From positions 27,297,052 to 27,361,051 of the forward strand of contig CM054153.1 in NCBI GenBank assembly GCA_028751875.1: 64,000 bases of DNA. Reading direction: 5' to 3'. The notes beneath the pieces are model-generated. The model searched no databases. It was given only the letters and a program-made list of their open reading frames with translations, and was not told the DNA's origin. Below are positions 23,721-34,317 of this stretch, in pieces. The translations under genes and the position numbers were made by a program. Position 1 is the first letter of the stretch, and the number at the start of each line of letters is the position of its first letter. Source of the stretch: Rapana venosa. Its lineage: Eukaryota; Mollusca; Gastropoda; Neogastropoda; Muricidae.

Positions 23721-23722
<2 letters not shown>
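23008..23722 (+). mobile_element. 5'-truncated CR1-like LINE, 3' end
   Basis: It contains the C-terminus of a non-LTR reverse transcriptase and its 3' untranslated end (TAATGGCCTTTTTGTGAATA), closing with a GAGTTCGAGTTC direct repeat at 23711-23722, a kind of terminal short repeat typical of CR1-group elements. It is followed by (CT)n. The 5' end abuts the (TTGTCA)n end of the SINE tail at 23007. Confidence 0.8.
23077..23580 (+). pseudogene. C-terminal fragment of LINE reverse transcriptase ORF2
   Basis: A 167-codon frame. It contains the segment RLIDCRWQQWRDHI, then YRQFISSHDVKPYL, then a Cys-rich motif (CPLCKEAPEDEVHFVLCCP; C-x2-C..H..C spacing) characteristic of the ORF2 C-terminal domain of CR1/L2-type LINEs. 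Upstream, GFGFVWLKQGVG is readable in a different frame, so there is a frameshift near 23096 and the displayed Met is not a true start. The catalytic RT core is absent, so it is dead as a gene. Confidence 0.85.

Positions 23723-23784
<62 letters not shown>
23723..23784. repeat. (CT)n microsatellite
   Basis: About 60 bp of CT directly after the LINE 3' terminus. Confidence 0.96.
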
Positions 23785-23786
<2 letters not shown>

Positions 23787-23858
23787 CTCCTGTTGTTCTA
23801 TCTTTCGATTTCGGTCCCCTCCCCCAACTACCCTTTTGTAAAAAAAAAAAAAAAAAAG

Positions 23859-24135
23859 TATGTTCTTTCGAGCCAGAAGGCCCATAGAGCCGGAGCTTAT
23901 CCCGGTTTCTGTAGCGTTAAGCGAACTGATGGTTTTTCACCACCCCTGTGACAGGACGCTAGTCTGTCGCCAGATTCCCCAGCAGAGCTGGTACCCACTT
24001 GTACACCTGGGTGGAGTGAGGAAAATAGGAGTAAAGTGTCTTTCCCAAGGACACAACACCGAGCCGAGCGGGGATCGAACCCGCGACCTCTGGATCACGA
24101 GTTGACCGCCTAAACCACTCGATCACGGTGCCTTC
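23859..24135 (-). mobile_element. tRNA-derived SINE family S2, copy 2
   Basis: Nearly identical to 22601-22880. By eye the differences are a 3-nt deletion (GATACTTCCCC against GATTCCCC), one C/T change in box A and changes at the last bases. The left side is a run of A. I see no clear target-site duplication. Confidence 0.9.
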
Positions 24136-24589
24136 CAACTTGTGAATGGGTTGAAAAACCTAACGCACTTTGTCTTTGTCATTGTCATCGTCATTCATTC
24201 TCTCTCTCTCCCTCCTCTCTCTCTCTCTCTCTCCCCTCCTCATCCGCCCCCCATTTCTGTGCGTGTGCTTGCACACACTCGCGTGTACTGGTTGTGTCTA
24301 ATAGATAGCTTCCAATCATTTTTCTACCTTTTTCCCCCCTGCCGAAGCGGTCAATTATGAACTCAATCTACAAAACAAATCAAGAAACATCAGCAAAACT
24401 CTACACACAACCAAAAAAGGAAAAGAAAAAAGAAAGAAAACGCCTTCCCCTAAAAAAACAAACGGGGTTGTGCTTTTCAGGGCTTTCCACCTCAAATGCA
24501 ATAACTTCACGACAGAGCATCAACCAAATTGTCACAGTTTTAGATTTACGGCATTCAAATTTCAGTTTCTGTATAAGGGAATTATATTT

Positions 24590-24593
24590 TCTT

Positions 24594-24656
<63 letters not shown>
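24590..24656. repeat. (CT)n microsatellite
   Basis: About 60 bp of CT after TTTCTTTC. Confidence 0.96.
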
Positions 24657-24659
<3 letters not shown>

Positions 24660-24829
24660 TTCATTCTTTCCTCCATCCTTCTCCGTATCTGCTGCGTTGT
24701 GACTAGATCCTAGAGGGAACGTAGCGATGTTAATCTAAAGAGTAAATGTAAATGTTGACTGTTATTACATGTGGTGCTCTTTGCCTGATGACATGTGATG
24801 TAGCAAAGGAATATGTGAGTAGGATGGCT

Positions 24830-25255
24830 GAAAATAAGTTGAACATACCGACACGCATTACAGCAGATATTGAAAGAAGAATACAGGCAATGGCGATGAT
24901 TCTACAAAATTCTTGTTATCTTATACAAAGATCACATAAACAACGAGGAAGAGTAAACCAGAACTGAAAACGCCATCAGGCCGTATTAAGATTTTCTGAC
25001 TTCGGTGAAAAGAGAAGTGGTAGGGGCACGTCACACGAACATCTGGACTGGCCACGACTGTGCTACAGGGAACAACACAGGGAGGAAGACCAAGAGGCAG
25101 CTAGAGAAAACTATGGAAAAACAACACAGAGAGTGGACTGGCCTTAAGTAGAACGGCATACTACGGAAAGCTTAGAACCGCCAGAAATGGAGGAAACTGG
25201 TTGTAAAATCTTCAGTGGTGCCCCAACGGTCAAGCAGACTACAGAATAGGTGAAT
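24830..25255 (+). mobile_element. RTE-like LINE 3'-end remnant
   Basis: Translated pieces in shifting frames read ITADIERRIQAM, then HEHLDWPRLCYREQ and REWTG/SGL-like segments, the typical C-terminus of an invertebrate endonuclease-reverse transcriptase LINE (ERRIQAME... LQGTVxGxRxRGRQRK... WTG). DNA words such as CATACTACGGAAAGC and ATCTTCAGTGGTGCCCCAA are shared with the inverted copy at 36195-36590. Several frameshifts and stops. Confidence 0.75.
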
Positions 25256-25259
25256 GGTA

Positions 25260-26400
25260 GCAACGATTTGTCCTATTCTTAAACAGAATATGGCTTGTGT
25301 CTAGAATATTCTCAAACATTCTCTTCTCTACGGTTTATCAGGTTACGTTTGAATCTTTATTCATTGACGTTAGCCAGGGTATGTCATCAACAGCTCTCAA
25401 AAACACCGCTGTAATTTACAAGAGAGTAAAAGGTGAAGAATGATTTTTTTTTAAAAAGAAGTGGAAGAAGCGATTTTATATTTCAATTGTGATTCACTGT
25501 TTGAGATGAAAGATTACTTTTTAGTAGAATTGGGGTTAAGGTTTGGTTTTAGAATCAATGTGGGGAAACTGAATATTAAGGGTTTTTTCCAGTGACGTTA
25601 AAAAATGTAAATTTGCACCTTTCTTCTGTCTAGATGGGATTCACTAGAGAGAAACCAGCTCTTGCCACTATATCAGCATTGTACTCCACACAAGTGAACT
25701 GTAGGAGTAAAAAGTTCGTACATCAAAAACTGTAATTTTCACAAAATTAATAGCTTTTTCCCGTTTATCACCAGAACCCTTACCGCTGAAAATAAATTAC
25801 CTCCTATACCTATTCCAAGCCGCAAGCCTTTCATTTCAAGCGTAATATTGCCACTTTTTGCCATTTTTATCGAAGTGGTAGGTACACATGGTTCAGTTCA
25901 CAAAGTTCACACATAGGTACTTCTTTTATGAGTACATTATAAAATACTCAAACTTATCTTTTTATGCATCTTTATGATTCGCGTTACAAACGCGTGAAAA
26001 TCACTGCTTTGAACTAAGTGAATACCACGTGTCTCGATTTTTTTCACCATGACTCAATACCATAAAGTAAAACACTGCAATAACAAAATGACACCACTCA
26101 ACATAATCATATGGATAAAAACAGTTACGGGCTGTTTAACAACTTGTTATATTGAGACATACTGACTCACCCGGTTTTTCACGAGAAGTTTACGAGTTTG
26201 AAAGCTCTCGTTCTCCATTCATGTTCGCAACGGTTGCAGAAGTTATGGCAATTTCCTAAGTGTTAGATAATGATGGAGCTTGATGGTAAAATCGGCCATC
26301 TTTAATAGCTTCTTAACTGCTTCAATAAACTGGCACTAAAAAGAAGGATGAAAGCAGGTGAGTAGGTGAACTATTACTCTCCTGAGGTTTAATGGGGGAT
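25260..26400. other. Stretch with no recognised gene
   Basis: AT-rich, unique-looking sequence with only short frames. No repeat family recognised. Confidence 0.55.
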
Positions 26401-26621
26401 TTTTTCCCCTCTAGATTTCCTCCCACACATGAATATTCAATATCACGCGCAATGAGTTACCATCAGAGCTTCTCTGCTCATTTCCAGCAGTCTCTGCCAG
26501 TCTCCTGAAGGCGCCAACAACTGATTCTGACTTGATGTGAACGCTGTTATGGCGAATTCCACTTGGGAAGCTGGAAAAGTCCTTGTCTGTGCTTAGAGTA
26601 AAACAAGAACCAGTTTGCTCT

Positions 26622-26672
26622 CTCTCTCTCTCTCTCAAAAATCTCTGTACTTAAAAGTAAAACATGAACCAG

Positions 26673-26714
<42 letters not shown>

Positions 26715-26745
26715 CCCCCCCCCCCACACACACACACACCCACAC
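26622..26745. repeat. (CT)n, poly(C), (CA)n tracts
   Basis: Two CT blocks separated by a partly duplicated spacer (AAAC(A)AGAACCAGTTT type), then C and CA repeats running into a SINE. Confidence 0.92.
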
Positions 26746-26754
26746 CACGCACGC

Positions 26755-26948
26755 ACGCGAACGCACGCAGAACATCTTGCGGACACGTTAAATCCTGTTC
26801 TGCTTTTCGGAAGAGAAGACCCATTTTGTGCCGGTGGGAGCAGATGACAAAATTTACAAAAACCGCATACACACAGGGACTGGATGTAGAAAAGCACATG
26901 AGTGCTTATTCCATTATCCTCAATATATAAAAATAAATAAATAAAAAC
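26755..26948 (+). mobile_element. S1 SINE, 5'-truncated, tail a
   Basis: ACGCACGCAGAACATCTTGC to GGGACTGGATGTAGAAAAGC and GAGTGCTTATTCCATTATCC, ending in AATAAATAAATAAAA. Simple repeats flank both sides. Confidence 0.87.
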
Positions 26949-26971
26949 AAAATCTTTCCCTCCTTCTTCTC

Positions 26972-26973
<2 letters not shown>

Positions 26974-27034
<61 letters not shown>

Positions 27035-27075
27035 CTCTTCTCCTCTCTCCTCCCCCTCTCCTCCCTCCCTCCCTC
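26974..27075. repeat. (CT)n tract
   Basis: About 100 bp of pyrimidine repeats with TCTCC interruptions. Confidence 0.95.
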
Positions 27076-27089
27076 GTAAAAGGCTAGTA

Positions 27090-27158
27090 AACATGGTGGG
27101 CCACATAAGATGAAGGTAATCTTTACTGTTACCTTCATCTTATGTGGCCCAACATGTT
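27090..27158. repeat. 30-bp inverted repeat with 9-nt loop
   Basis: Arm 27090-27119 (AACATGGTGGGCCACATAAG...) and arm 27129-27158 (...CTTATGTGGCCCAACATGTT) are complementary with one mismatch; the loop is TCTTTACTG. It could be a foldback generated by template switching, a minimal palindromic element or a small-RNA precursor-like hairpin; nothing else supports an RNA gene. Confidence 0.9.
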
Positions 27159-27407
27159 AAAAGAGGGCATACTTTTTCCAAACCTACCGCTTCCCGGGTA
27201 TAGAGAGATTAGACATCAAGCCAATTCCGAACCATCAGGGCAAAATTGCTGCCATTGATAACATTACAAACGGAGCATTAAAGCTAAGAGGAGCAGATAT
27301 TAGAAACATCTGCTTAGATTTTCCTTCTGTGTAGATATGTTCTTCCTCTAGAATTAACTGCATGCATACTGTACCTGGCAAGACTGAGGAATCTTCAGGA
27401 ACTGAGG

Positions 27408-27422
27408 TGTGTGTGTGTGTGT

Positions 27423-27481
<59 letters not shown>

Positions 27482-27660
27482 TGTGTGTGTGGTGTGTGTG
27501 TGTGTTGTGTGTGTGTGTGGTGTGTGTGTGTGTGTGAGTGTGTGTGTGTGTGTGTGTGTGAGTGTGTGTGGTGTGTGTGAGTGTGTGTGTGTGTGTGTGA
27601 GTGTGTGTGTGTGTGTGTGTTGTGTGTGATGTGTGTGTGGTGTGTGTGTGTGTGTGTGTG

Positions 27661-27700
<40 letters not shown>

Positions 27701-27728
27701 TGTGTGTGTTTGTGTGTGTGGGTGGGTG
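27408..27728. repeat. (TG)n microsatellite, long and interrupted
   Basis: About 320 bp of GT repeats with GGT, TTG and GAG interruptions; ends in GGTGGGTGGG. Confidence 0.97.
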
Positions 27729-27798
27729 GGTGGGGGAGTTGTTGAAAGAATTATACAACCATAAGCCGACAAAATTACATTAATACCACACACCCACG

Positions 27799-28030
<232 letters not shown>

Positions 28031-28244
28031 ATCGCGTTTAATGGGTCACTCCCTGCACTGTGAACGATTAAAGTACTTTCTCGGTGGCAGTAATGTACTG
28101 ATGCTTTCTTCACTTTGCTAAACAACAGCTAGCAGGTTAAGATCTGCGTCACACCCCACGTAAGTATGTATGTCCTATGTCTGTGGGGTAGACAACCTAC
28201 CCTCCCACTCTTGCTTTGAAAAATGTTATGCCAAAATTTAGGAG

Positions 28245-28625
28245 TTGTTTTTTTCGTTCCTCGGCTAGAGCTCCGATCTTTACCAATGGCGAGGTTTTTA
28301 CATAAGTATGCGACCTTTTTTCTTCTTCTTCCCACCACCAAGGTAGCCACATTCCGACTTCGGTGATACGAACAGAACCGAACAATTTTGCCAGGACAGT
28401 CGGGAGGCACCTCCCTGATCTTTCCGATTTGTCAACTGTTGTGGGTTCTTTCGGCGAGCACAAGTCCGTCTGACTGGTTTAGAGTCACCAGACTTGAACG
28501 TTCAGTTCGATTTTCCCGTGAAACTGGGAAGAGAAAGTGCAAGGTTGGGAATCGAACCCAGAACCTCGCGTGTTTACTTGTTAGGCGGGTGAACGTCTTA
28601 ACCGTCCTACCACTTTCCTTCTTGA
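28245..28625 (-). mobile_element. tRNA-derived SINE family S3 joined to tail b
   Basis: On the minus strand a tRNA-like head (box-A-like GTGGTAGGACGGTTAAGACG, box B GGTTCGATTCC) is unlike the S1 and S2 heads. It leads into a body with no S1 similarity and ends in tail b (ACCGAAGTCGGAATGTGGCT... GGAGCTCTAGCCGAGGAACG). It is a chimera of a different head with the S1-associated tail. Confidence 0.82.
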
Positions 28626-28979
28626 TGCCATTACGAAAATGAACATGCTGGGTACCAACTCTTGTACCAAGCCTTGTAGCTGTCTATCCCCCTCCCCTCC
28701 CCTCTACCCTGTTCATCAGCTACCTAGGAACAGTCTTACTGACTCTTTCAACATGTAATTCTGACGATTGGATGAAGTGGCTTGATTTGTAGCATTCTTT
28801 TTCATTGCCCTCAAAAACATATCCCATGAAAAAGGCATACCAAAGACATGTTTGTTAAGAAATAAGACGGGAAAAAGAAGGAAAAGAAATAACAAAGAAA
28901 ATTGCAAAGGGGCTGAAAAAGAACAGAAATTTCCTAGCGCTTATTTTCAGGCGATGGGCAAATCAACCAGGGGATGTTG

Positions 28980-29028
28980 AGTGTGTGCGTGTGGTGTGTG
29001 TGTGTGTGTGTGTGGGGGGGGGGGGGGT
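28980..29028. repeat. (TG)n and poly(G)
   Basis: Short TG repeats and about 15 G residues immediately 5' of a SINE. Confidence 0.93.
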
Positions 29029-29032
29029 AATG

Positions 29033-29365
29033 TAGCCTAGAGAAAGCTGTTTTCGTGATCTGACGGCCCGGGATCGAGCCCTCACTGAGGCGCCCGTTTC
29101 AGGGTTTTTACCCTGGAGTTAACATCAGTATAGTCTCCACTCCTCTTTGAGTGCTTTGGATGAGACTATAAACCGAGATCCCGTGTGTGAACGCACGCAG
29201 AACAATCTTGCACATACGTTAAAAACCCGTTCCACCTTTCGGAAGAGCAGGCCATATTGTGCCAGTAAGAACGGATGACAATAATAATAAAATAAAATAA
29301 ATGCATAGACAGGGGTGTTTTGTTTATTCACCATCCCTAAAGTCGGATTGCGGAGTGTGTGCTTT
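29033..29365 (+). mobile_element. S1 SINE with shortened tail b
   Basis: Head remnant (TGTAGCCTAGAGAAAGC, box-B-like GGGATCGAGCC), body (GATGAGACTATAAACCGAGA, GCACATACGTTAAAAACCC) and the start of tail b (GACAGGGGTGTTTTGTTTAT... CCTAAAGTCGGATTGCGG). An (ATAA)n expansion joins body and tail. Confidence 0.8.
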
Positions 29366-29516
29366 TGAAAAACATTTGTCTATGGAAATTTTATTTCACA
29401 GATTTGGTCTGCAGCGTACCATGTTTGTAATATCTGTTTGTTTAAACTATTGATTGTTCGTCATTGGTTGCATGACCGTAGAAAATTAGGTTGAATGCAT
29501 GCGCTTTGATTTGTCT

Positions 29517-29566
29517 TTGCAAGATATAGCGCTATATAAGTTCCATTTATTATTATTATTATTACC
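29517..29566 (+). repeat. Retroposon tail with (ATT)n
   Basis: TGCAAGATATAGCGCTATAT then AAGTTCCATTTATTATTATT; same motif as 19518 and, inverted, 38411. Confidence 0.65.
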
Positions 29567-29865
29567 TTAACCATGGGTAAAATCAGTCGCGTACGCAAAG
29601 TCTCATCACTGGTGAAACTCAAGAGTTATATCCTAGAAGTAATAAAACAAAAGAAAGAAGCAAACCAACTAACCAACCAAACAAAAACCTATACTGGGCG
29701 GGTTCCAATCTCCCATGAATAATGTTTAATCATAAGGGATGGGGGGGTTTAGGGGAGAGAGAGAGAGAGAGAGGGGGGGAGGGGTGCAGAGAGAAAAAAA
29801 CCACAGCAAAATTATGAACCTCTCATGGCAAAATCATCTCTCCACAACCTCTCAAAAAGTTAAAG

Positions 29866-29938
29866 CCCCCCCCCCCTTACTTCTCTCTCCTCCCCCCCCC
29901 CCCATCCTCCCTCCTCCCTCCCCCCCCCCTCCCCTCTC

Positions 29939-29973
<35 letters not shown>

Positions 29974-29975
29974 CA
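29866..29975. repeat. C/CT-rich tract
   Basis: Several poly(C) runs and CT repeats. Confidence 0.93.
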
Positions 29976-30354
29976 ATAAACCGCAAAATATTAACTGTCA
30001 ACTTCTGACAGAAGGATTTGTCTTTTTGTTTTATCATTTTCACTTGAAATTTTATGCAGGCATTTTTCCTCTGTGCGAAATCTGTTCTCTCCCCGCACTC
30101 ATAAACTCTTCTCTCTTTTTTAAAATAGAAAGTCTAGCATTTTTATATCAAATTCTTTTAGTGTACTTGTTAAGTTTCGATTTTCTACGTACTGACAGGT
30201 TGATGTGGCTCACGTAGTTGCACAGCTATAAAAAATAAGAATACCTGAATAAATTCGCTTGGCAAAGAGCTCACCAAACACACTATCTTGTTAGTTCAGG
30301 GGAGAAAATCACAGAAGTCAATAAAACTTCGGGTGTCTTCTAACGTACGGAATG

Positions 30355-30690
30355 GATGGAGGGAGGGAGGGGAGTGGAATGGAGGGAGGGAGGGAGGGGA
30401 GGGGAGAGAGGGAGGGAGGGAGAGAGGGGAGGGAGGGGAGAGAGAGGGAGGAGGGAGGGAGAGAGAGGGGAAGAGAGAGAATGTGAGAGAAGGGAAGGGA
30501 GGTAGGTGGGAGAGAGAGGAGAGAGAGAGGGAGGAAGAGAGATGAGAGGGAGAGAAAGGAGGAGGGAGGAAGAAGAGAGAAAGACAGACAGAAAGACAGT
30601 ATCAGAGTTTGTGTTGTGTGTGTGTGTGTGTGTGTGTGGGTGGTGTGTGGTGTGTGTGGTGGTGTGGTGGTGGGGGTGGGGGGGGCGCTC
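30355..30690. repeat. (GGGA/GA)n tract followed by (GT)n
   Basis: About 245 bp of purine-only sequence with GGGAGGGA units, then about 80 bp of GT/GGT. Translated Ser/Pro/Leu-rich or Arg/Glu/Gly-rich frames are artefacts. Confidence 0.95.
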
Positions 30691-31057
30691 CCAGCACAAG
30701 GCCATGCAAAAACTTGAGCAGCCACACATAAGTTTACTTTTTTGCTTGTATCCAGAAGTCACAGGGTGCAGTCATTACTGAAAGTGCTTGTTATTTTTTT
30801 GTTATGTTTAAAAGACCATTCTTTTCTATATCGCAGATTGCTCTGTTCATCTGACGAGTCCTGTCACATCTGCCAGACGCCAGCCAATAGCAACGACAAC
30901 ACATGGCGGAAGATACGGAATACTTAATGGGATTGCGGCTCAATGCAGCGCATCACTTCACGCTCGTTTGCCAACCTATTCAACCCACGTCAAGATGGAT
31001 TCACCTTCTTTCCCGGGTAGGAAAATGTTCTATGCTAATTTTTTTTAAATTTCAGAT

Positions 31058-31150
31058 TCCTCGTTCACCAATGGTGAAAGTCTTGGCGTATGCGACTTGC
31101 CGCCGTTTTGCCCGCCATTATGGAAAGCCCCATTCCCTTCGTGGCAATTT
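31058..31150 (-). mobile_element. SINE tail-b fragment
   Basis: CCTCGTTCACCAATGGTGAA, GCGTATGCGACTTGCCG and CATTATGGAAAGCCCCATTC correspond to inverted tail b with a small internal duplication; (GA)n follows at once. Confidence 0.7.
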
Positions 31151-31161
31151 CTATGCTAAAC

Positions 31162-31164
<3 letters not shown>

Positions 31165-31231
<67 letters not shown>
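31165..31231. repeat. (GA)n microsatellite
   Basis: About 66 bp of GA. Confidence 0.97.
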
Positions 31232-31232
<1 letters not shown>

Positions 31233-31279
31233 AGCCCTGACAAACTTGTTAATATGATCTTCAACACTAAAAAATGTAA

Positions 31280-31565
31280 AGGTGTCCCATAACCTTTAAT
31301 GTCGTAGGGGAGCGAGGCGTCAGAGACCTCTACAGGGGCCAGCATATTGAGGGCAGCGGCGCCCATCTCCTCTCTCTCGCTGCTTTACCTTCCCTGACCC
31401 TAAAAAGGGCAGGTACCCATTTACAGCTGGGTGAACTGGGGGGCTGTACTGAAGCCAAGGCGCGCAAAGGGTCACCCATCCAAGTGGTAACCACGCTCGA
31501 CGCTGCTTAACCTTGGCTGGGGATAGAAAGCGAGTGTCTCTGACCATTGAGCTCTCCCGTCCCCT
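31280..31565 (-). mobile_element. 5S-rRNA-like SINE (SINE3-type), degenerate
   Basis: On the minus strand the word GGTTAAGCAGCGTCGAGCGT and then TGGTTACCACTTGGATGGGT, continuing GACC, match the conserved 3' half of 5S rRNA (AAGCAACGTCGGGC..TGGTTAGTACTTGGATGGGTGACC, from general knowledge). The part upstream on that strand (GGGAGAGCTCAATGGTCAGA) looks tRNA box-A-like. Downstream is a non-rRNA body (ACCCAGCTGTAAATGGGTAC, GTCAGGGAAGGTAAAGCAG). It is therefore a 5S-derived retroposon, not a 5S gene. Confidence 0.75.
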
Positions 31566-32039
31566 CAACACTAGTTCCTCAGTACTAAGCAAAGTAGAGA
31601 TCTGTTTACCCCTTACGTGTACCGTGTACATGTTCAGATGTAACGCGATAGTCTCTGCTGACTGTCTACAAGACAATTACAACCCGTCTAGGACCAATTC
31701 AACTCGTGGCCACTGAAAGACAGGGGGCATCAAATTCTCTCACAAGTCTGCTGGGAGCACTAAAGAGTGATGGATGCACGCGCCTGTAGCCTCTCTACTC
31801 AACTCTTAGAGAAACTTTTGGTTATTTGTTGAAGCGTTCACATGTCTACGTTAAAGGGGCCGTGATGACCGCTGAGTGCCGAAAAAAAACAACACTCAGG
31901 CAGTTAATCACACTTGTAGAGATAGGAGTGACGTTCTGAGAACGACATGAACTAGCAGGGTGGCTAGTGAGACACTAGTAATAGCTGGTAGTTCCTCACT
32001 TGAGGGGTTTAAACAATACTTTTTATCCATTGCTTGGTG

Positions 32040-32215
32040 CCTAAACCCTCTGCTTGGGGTGGATGGGTAGCAGTATGCGTGGCCTTGATATTTCGGTTCA
32101 CTATCCGAGGTTCAAGCCAGCTGTAAGTGGACACCCCCCCCCCCCCTCCCCCGCCTCCTTAGGGAGAGGGAAGGTAAGGCATCAAGTCAGGGCAATGGAT
32201 GGTCACTACTCTTCT
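32040..32215 (+). mobile_element. Possible SINE sharing the body of the 5S-like element
   Basis: AGCTGTAAGTGGACACC, poly(C), TTAGGGAGAGGGAAGGTAAG mirrors the body at 31280-31420 in the other orientation. It is preceded by a tRNA-like stretch with a box-B-like GGTTCAAGCC. The match is weak and may be coincidental in part. Confidence 0.4.
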
Positions 32216-32375
32216 TTATTAGCTCTTCTGTTAATGTCGTGCTAATTTCGAGGCAGGAGGTCACTTCTTTTCTTTATCAGTTCTTCTGTTAATTTCGTGG
32301 TGATTTCAGAGCAGATAGATGGTCACTACTCATTAAAAAAAACACCATAGTTTTAAACAAACACTTTATTGGTGC

Positions 32376-32398
32376 CCCCCCCCCCCCCCCCCCCCCCA
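32376..32398. repeat. Poly(C) tract
   Basis: About 23 C residues. Confidence 0.95.
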
Positions 32399-32691
32399 GT
32401 CCATGGAACTACAGGAAAAGTGATGGTGAAGGTGAACGAACACTTCTTGTGTGCATATATATACAAGATCTCGGGTGGGGATGGGTTGTGTGTTTTAGGT
32501 AGATGTGTACTTCGCTACATTCATCCGTCAGCACCCATCCATTTGTGCCACTAACCTTGACCTGAATCTTAGGGATAGACGCAACCGAAATTCTGTTGGT
32601 CAGGCTGTCAATATTAAGATTTCGCTTCCGACCTGTCGTCTCCCTCTTGTGGATTCTGCAACACACGATAATACGGCAGGTGTGAAAAACA

Positions 32692-32765
32692 GAGAGAGGG
32701 GGGGAGGGTGGGGGGGGGGGGAGGGGGGGAGGGGGAGGGGGGGAGAAGAGGAGGGAGGGAGAGAG

Positions 32766-32825
<60 letters not shown>
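32692..32825. repeat. G-rich and (GA)n tract
   Basis: GGGAGGG units then about 60 bp of GA. Confidence 0.96.
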
Positions 32826-32826
<1 letters not shown>

Positions 32827-32949
32827 CATTCAAAAAGTGAAGAGGTAAGGAAAGAAAAGAACAGGGAGGAACAGACATACAGGGATCTAATTAAACTTAA
32901 AAGAATATCATGTCTAATTATCACGTCAGAACTACTGATAAGCCTACTA

Positions 32950-33077
32950 GATAGACAGACAGATAGATAGATAGATAGATAGATTGATAGAGAGACAGAC
33001 AGATAGATAGATAGATAGAGACAGAGAGGAAGGGAAGGAGAAAGACAAGAAGGAAACACAGAGACCAGAGAAAAGGA

Positions 33078-33108
<31 letters not shown>

Positions 33109-33140
33109 GGATGGGGGGCGGGAGGGGGGGGGGGGGAGGC
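32950..33140. repeat. (GATA/GACA)n and (GA)n tract with poly(G)
   Basis: Tetranucleotide GATA and GACA repeats at about 32950-33018, then purine-rich GA and G runs. Confidence 0.94.
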
Positions 33141-33356
33141 ACAAACCTAGGCAGATAGACAACAAGAAATAAACATACCACCATCAACTATTTTATTTCA
33201 TCATACTGACCTGATGGTGTTAAGACCTAAGTTTCTTCAAAAGCTGAAAACAAACCACAGATATAAAAAAATAAAAATAATAATAAAAGCCTGCGATAAC
33301 ATGCCCCCCCCCTCCCTCTTACCCACCCCGTTCTATTCTTTTTAGCCTGCGCGTGG

Positions 33357-33510
33357 TATATGTGTGTGTGTGTGTGTGTGTCGTGCTGTGCGTGGTGTGG
33401 TGTGTGTTGTGTGTGCGTGGCCGCGCGCGTGTGTGTGTGTGTTGTGTGTGGTGCGTGCGTGTGTGTGTATGGTGTGTGCGTGCGTGCGTGCGTCTGTGTG
33501 GGCGTGTGAC
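33357..33510. repeat. TG/CG alternating tract
   Basis: GT repeats interspersed with GCGTGCGT and CGCGCG. Confidence 0.93.
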
Positions 33511-34044
33511 AAGTGCAAGCACTGGCCTGAATAGAGTGCTTTTCCTATTTTCACCGATGCTTCTGGCAGCCATAAAATCCACGTTTGAAAACCGGAGCCA
33601 CCGACTTTAACACAGCTAGCCATGCACAAAAGAACGCGTTTTCTTTCCTCCAAAAAGCGGGCTTACCAGCGAAAACTGAAAGCAACCTCTTCGGCATGGG
33701 AATGAACACAAAGCTGGGAGAAAAATCAAAGCAAGCAAGCAGAGAAGGATGTCAAACAGAGAAGTGGAGGAGGAGGAGGAGAAGGAAGAATGAAAGAAGA
33801 TGTACCGGTGTTACCAGCTGATGAAGATGTGTTTTATATATAACAGCATATACACTGGATTTATGATGTTACGTCAGGTGTGGATGCTCGTGAGCTCACT
33901 CCTGGCCTCAATGCATTCGTCCAAAATAATAATAATAATAATATATGAAGCCATTCACTGTCATCTCTCGCAGACTGAATCCATGCGTGTGCGTTCTCGC
34001 ACGTTTGCGGTAAATAACAGCCACAAAAAGATGAAACAGGTGTA

Positions 34045-34249
34045 CGCACACGCAAACACACGCGCGCGCGCGTGTGTGCGCGCGCACGTGTGTGTTTGCA
34101 CGCGCACGTGTGTGTTTGCACGCGTGTGTATAAACATGTGTGTACGCGCGTGCGTGTGTGTGTGGAGAGAGAGGGGTGGGAGGGAGGGCGGGGGGGGGAG
34201 GAATGGAGGGGGGAGGAAAGGGAAAGGGAAAGGAGGGAGGGAGGGGAGG

Positions 34250-34317
<68 letters not shown>

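Noticed and set aside
22587..24105. Two similar small proteins of about 81-87 residues at 22587 and 23860
   Set aside because: They are translations of the antisense strand of the S2 tRNA-derived SINE.
30840..30925. Possible internal exon (TATATCGCAG acceptor, Cys-containing peptide)
   Set aside because: No matching donor, no domain and no neighbouring exon; the pyrimidine tract is weak.
31462..31530. 5S rRNA gene
   Set aside because: Only the 3' half resembles 5S; the rest is an unrelated SINE body and tRNA-like start.
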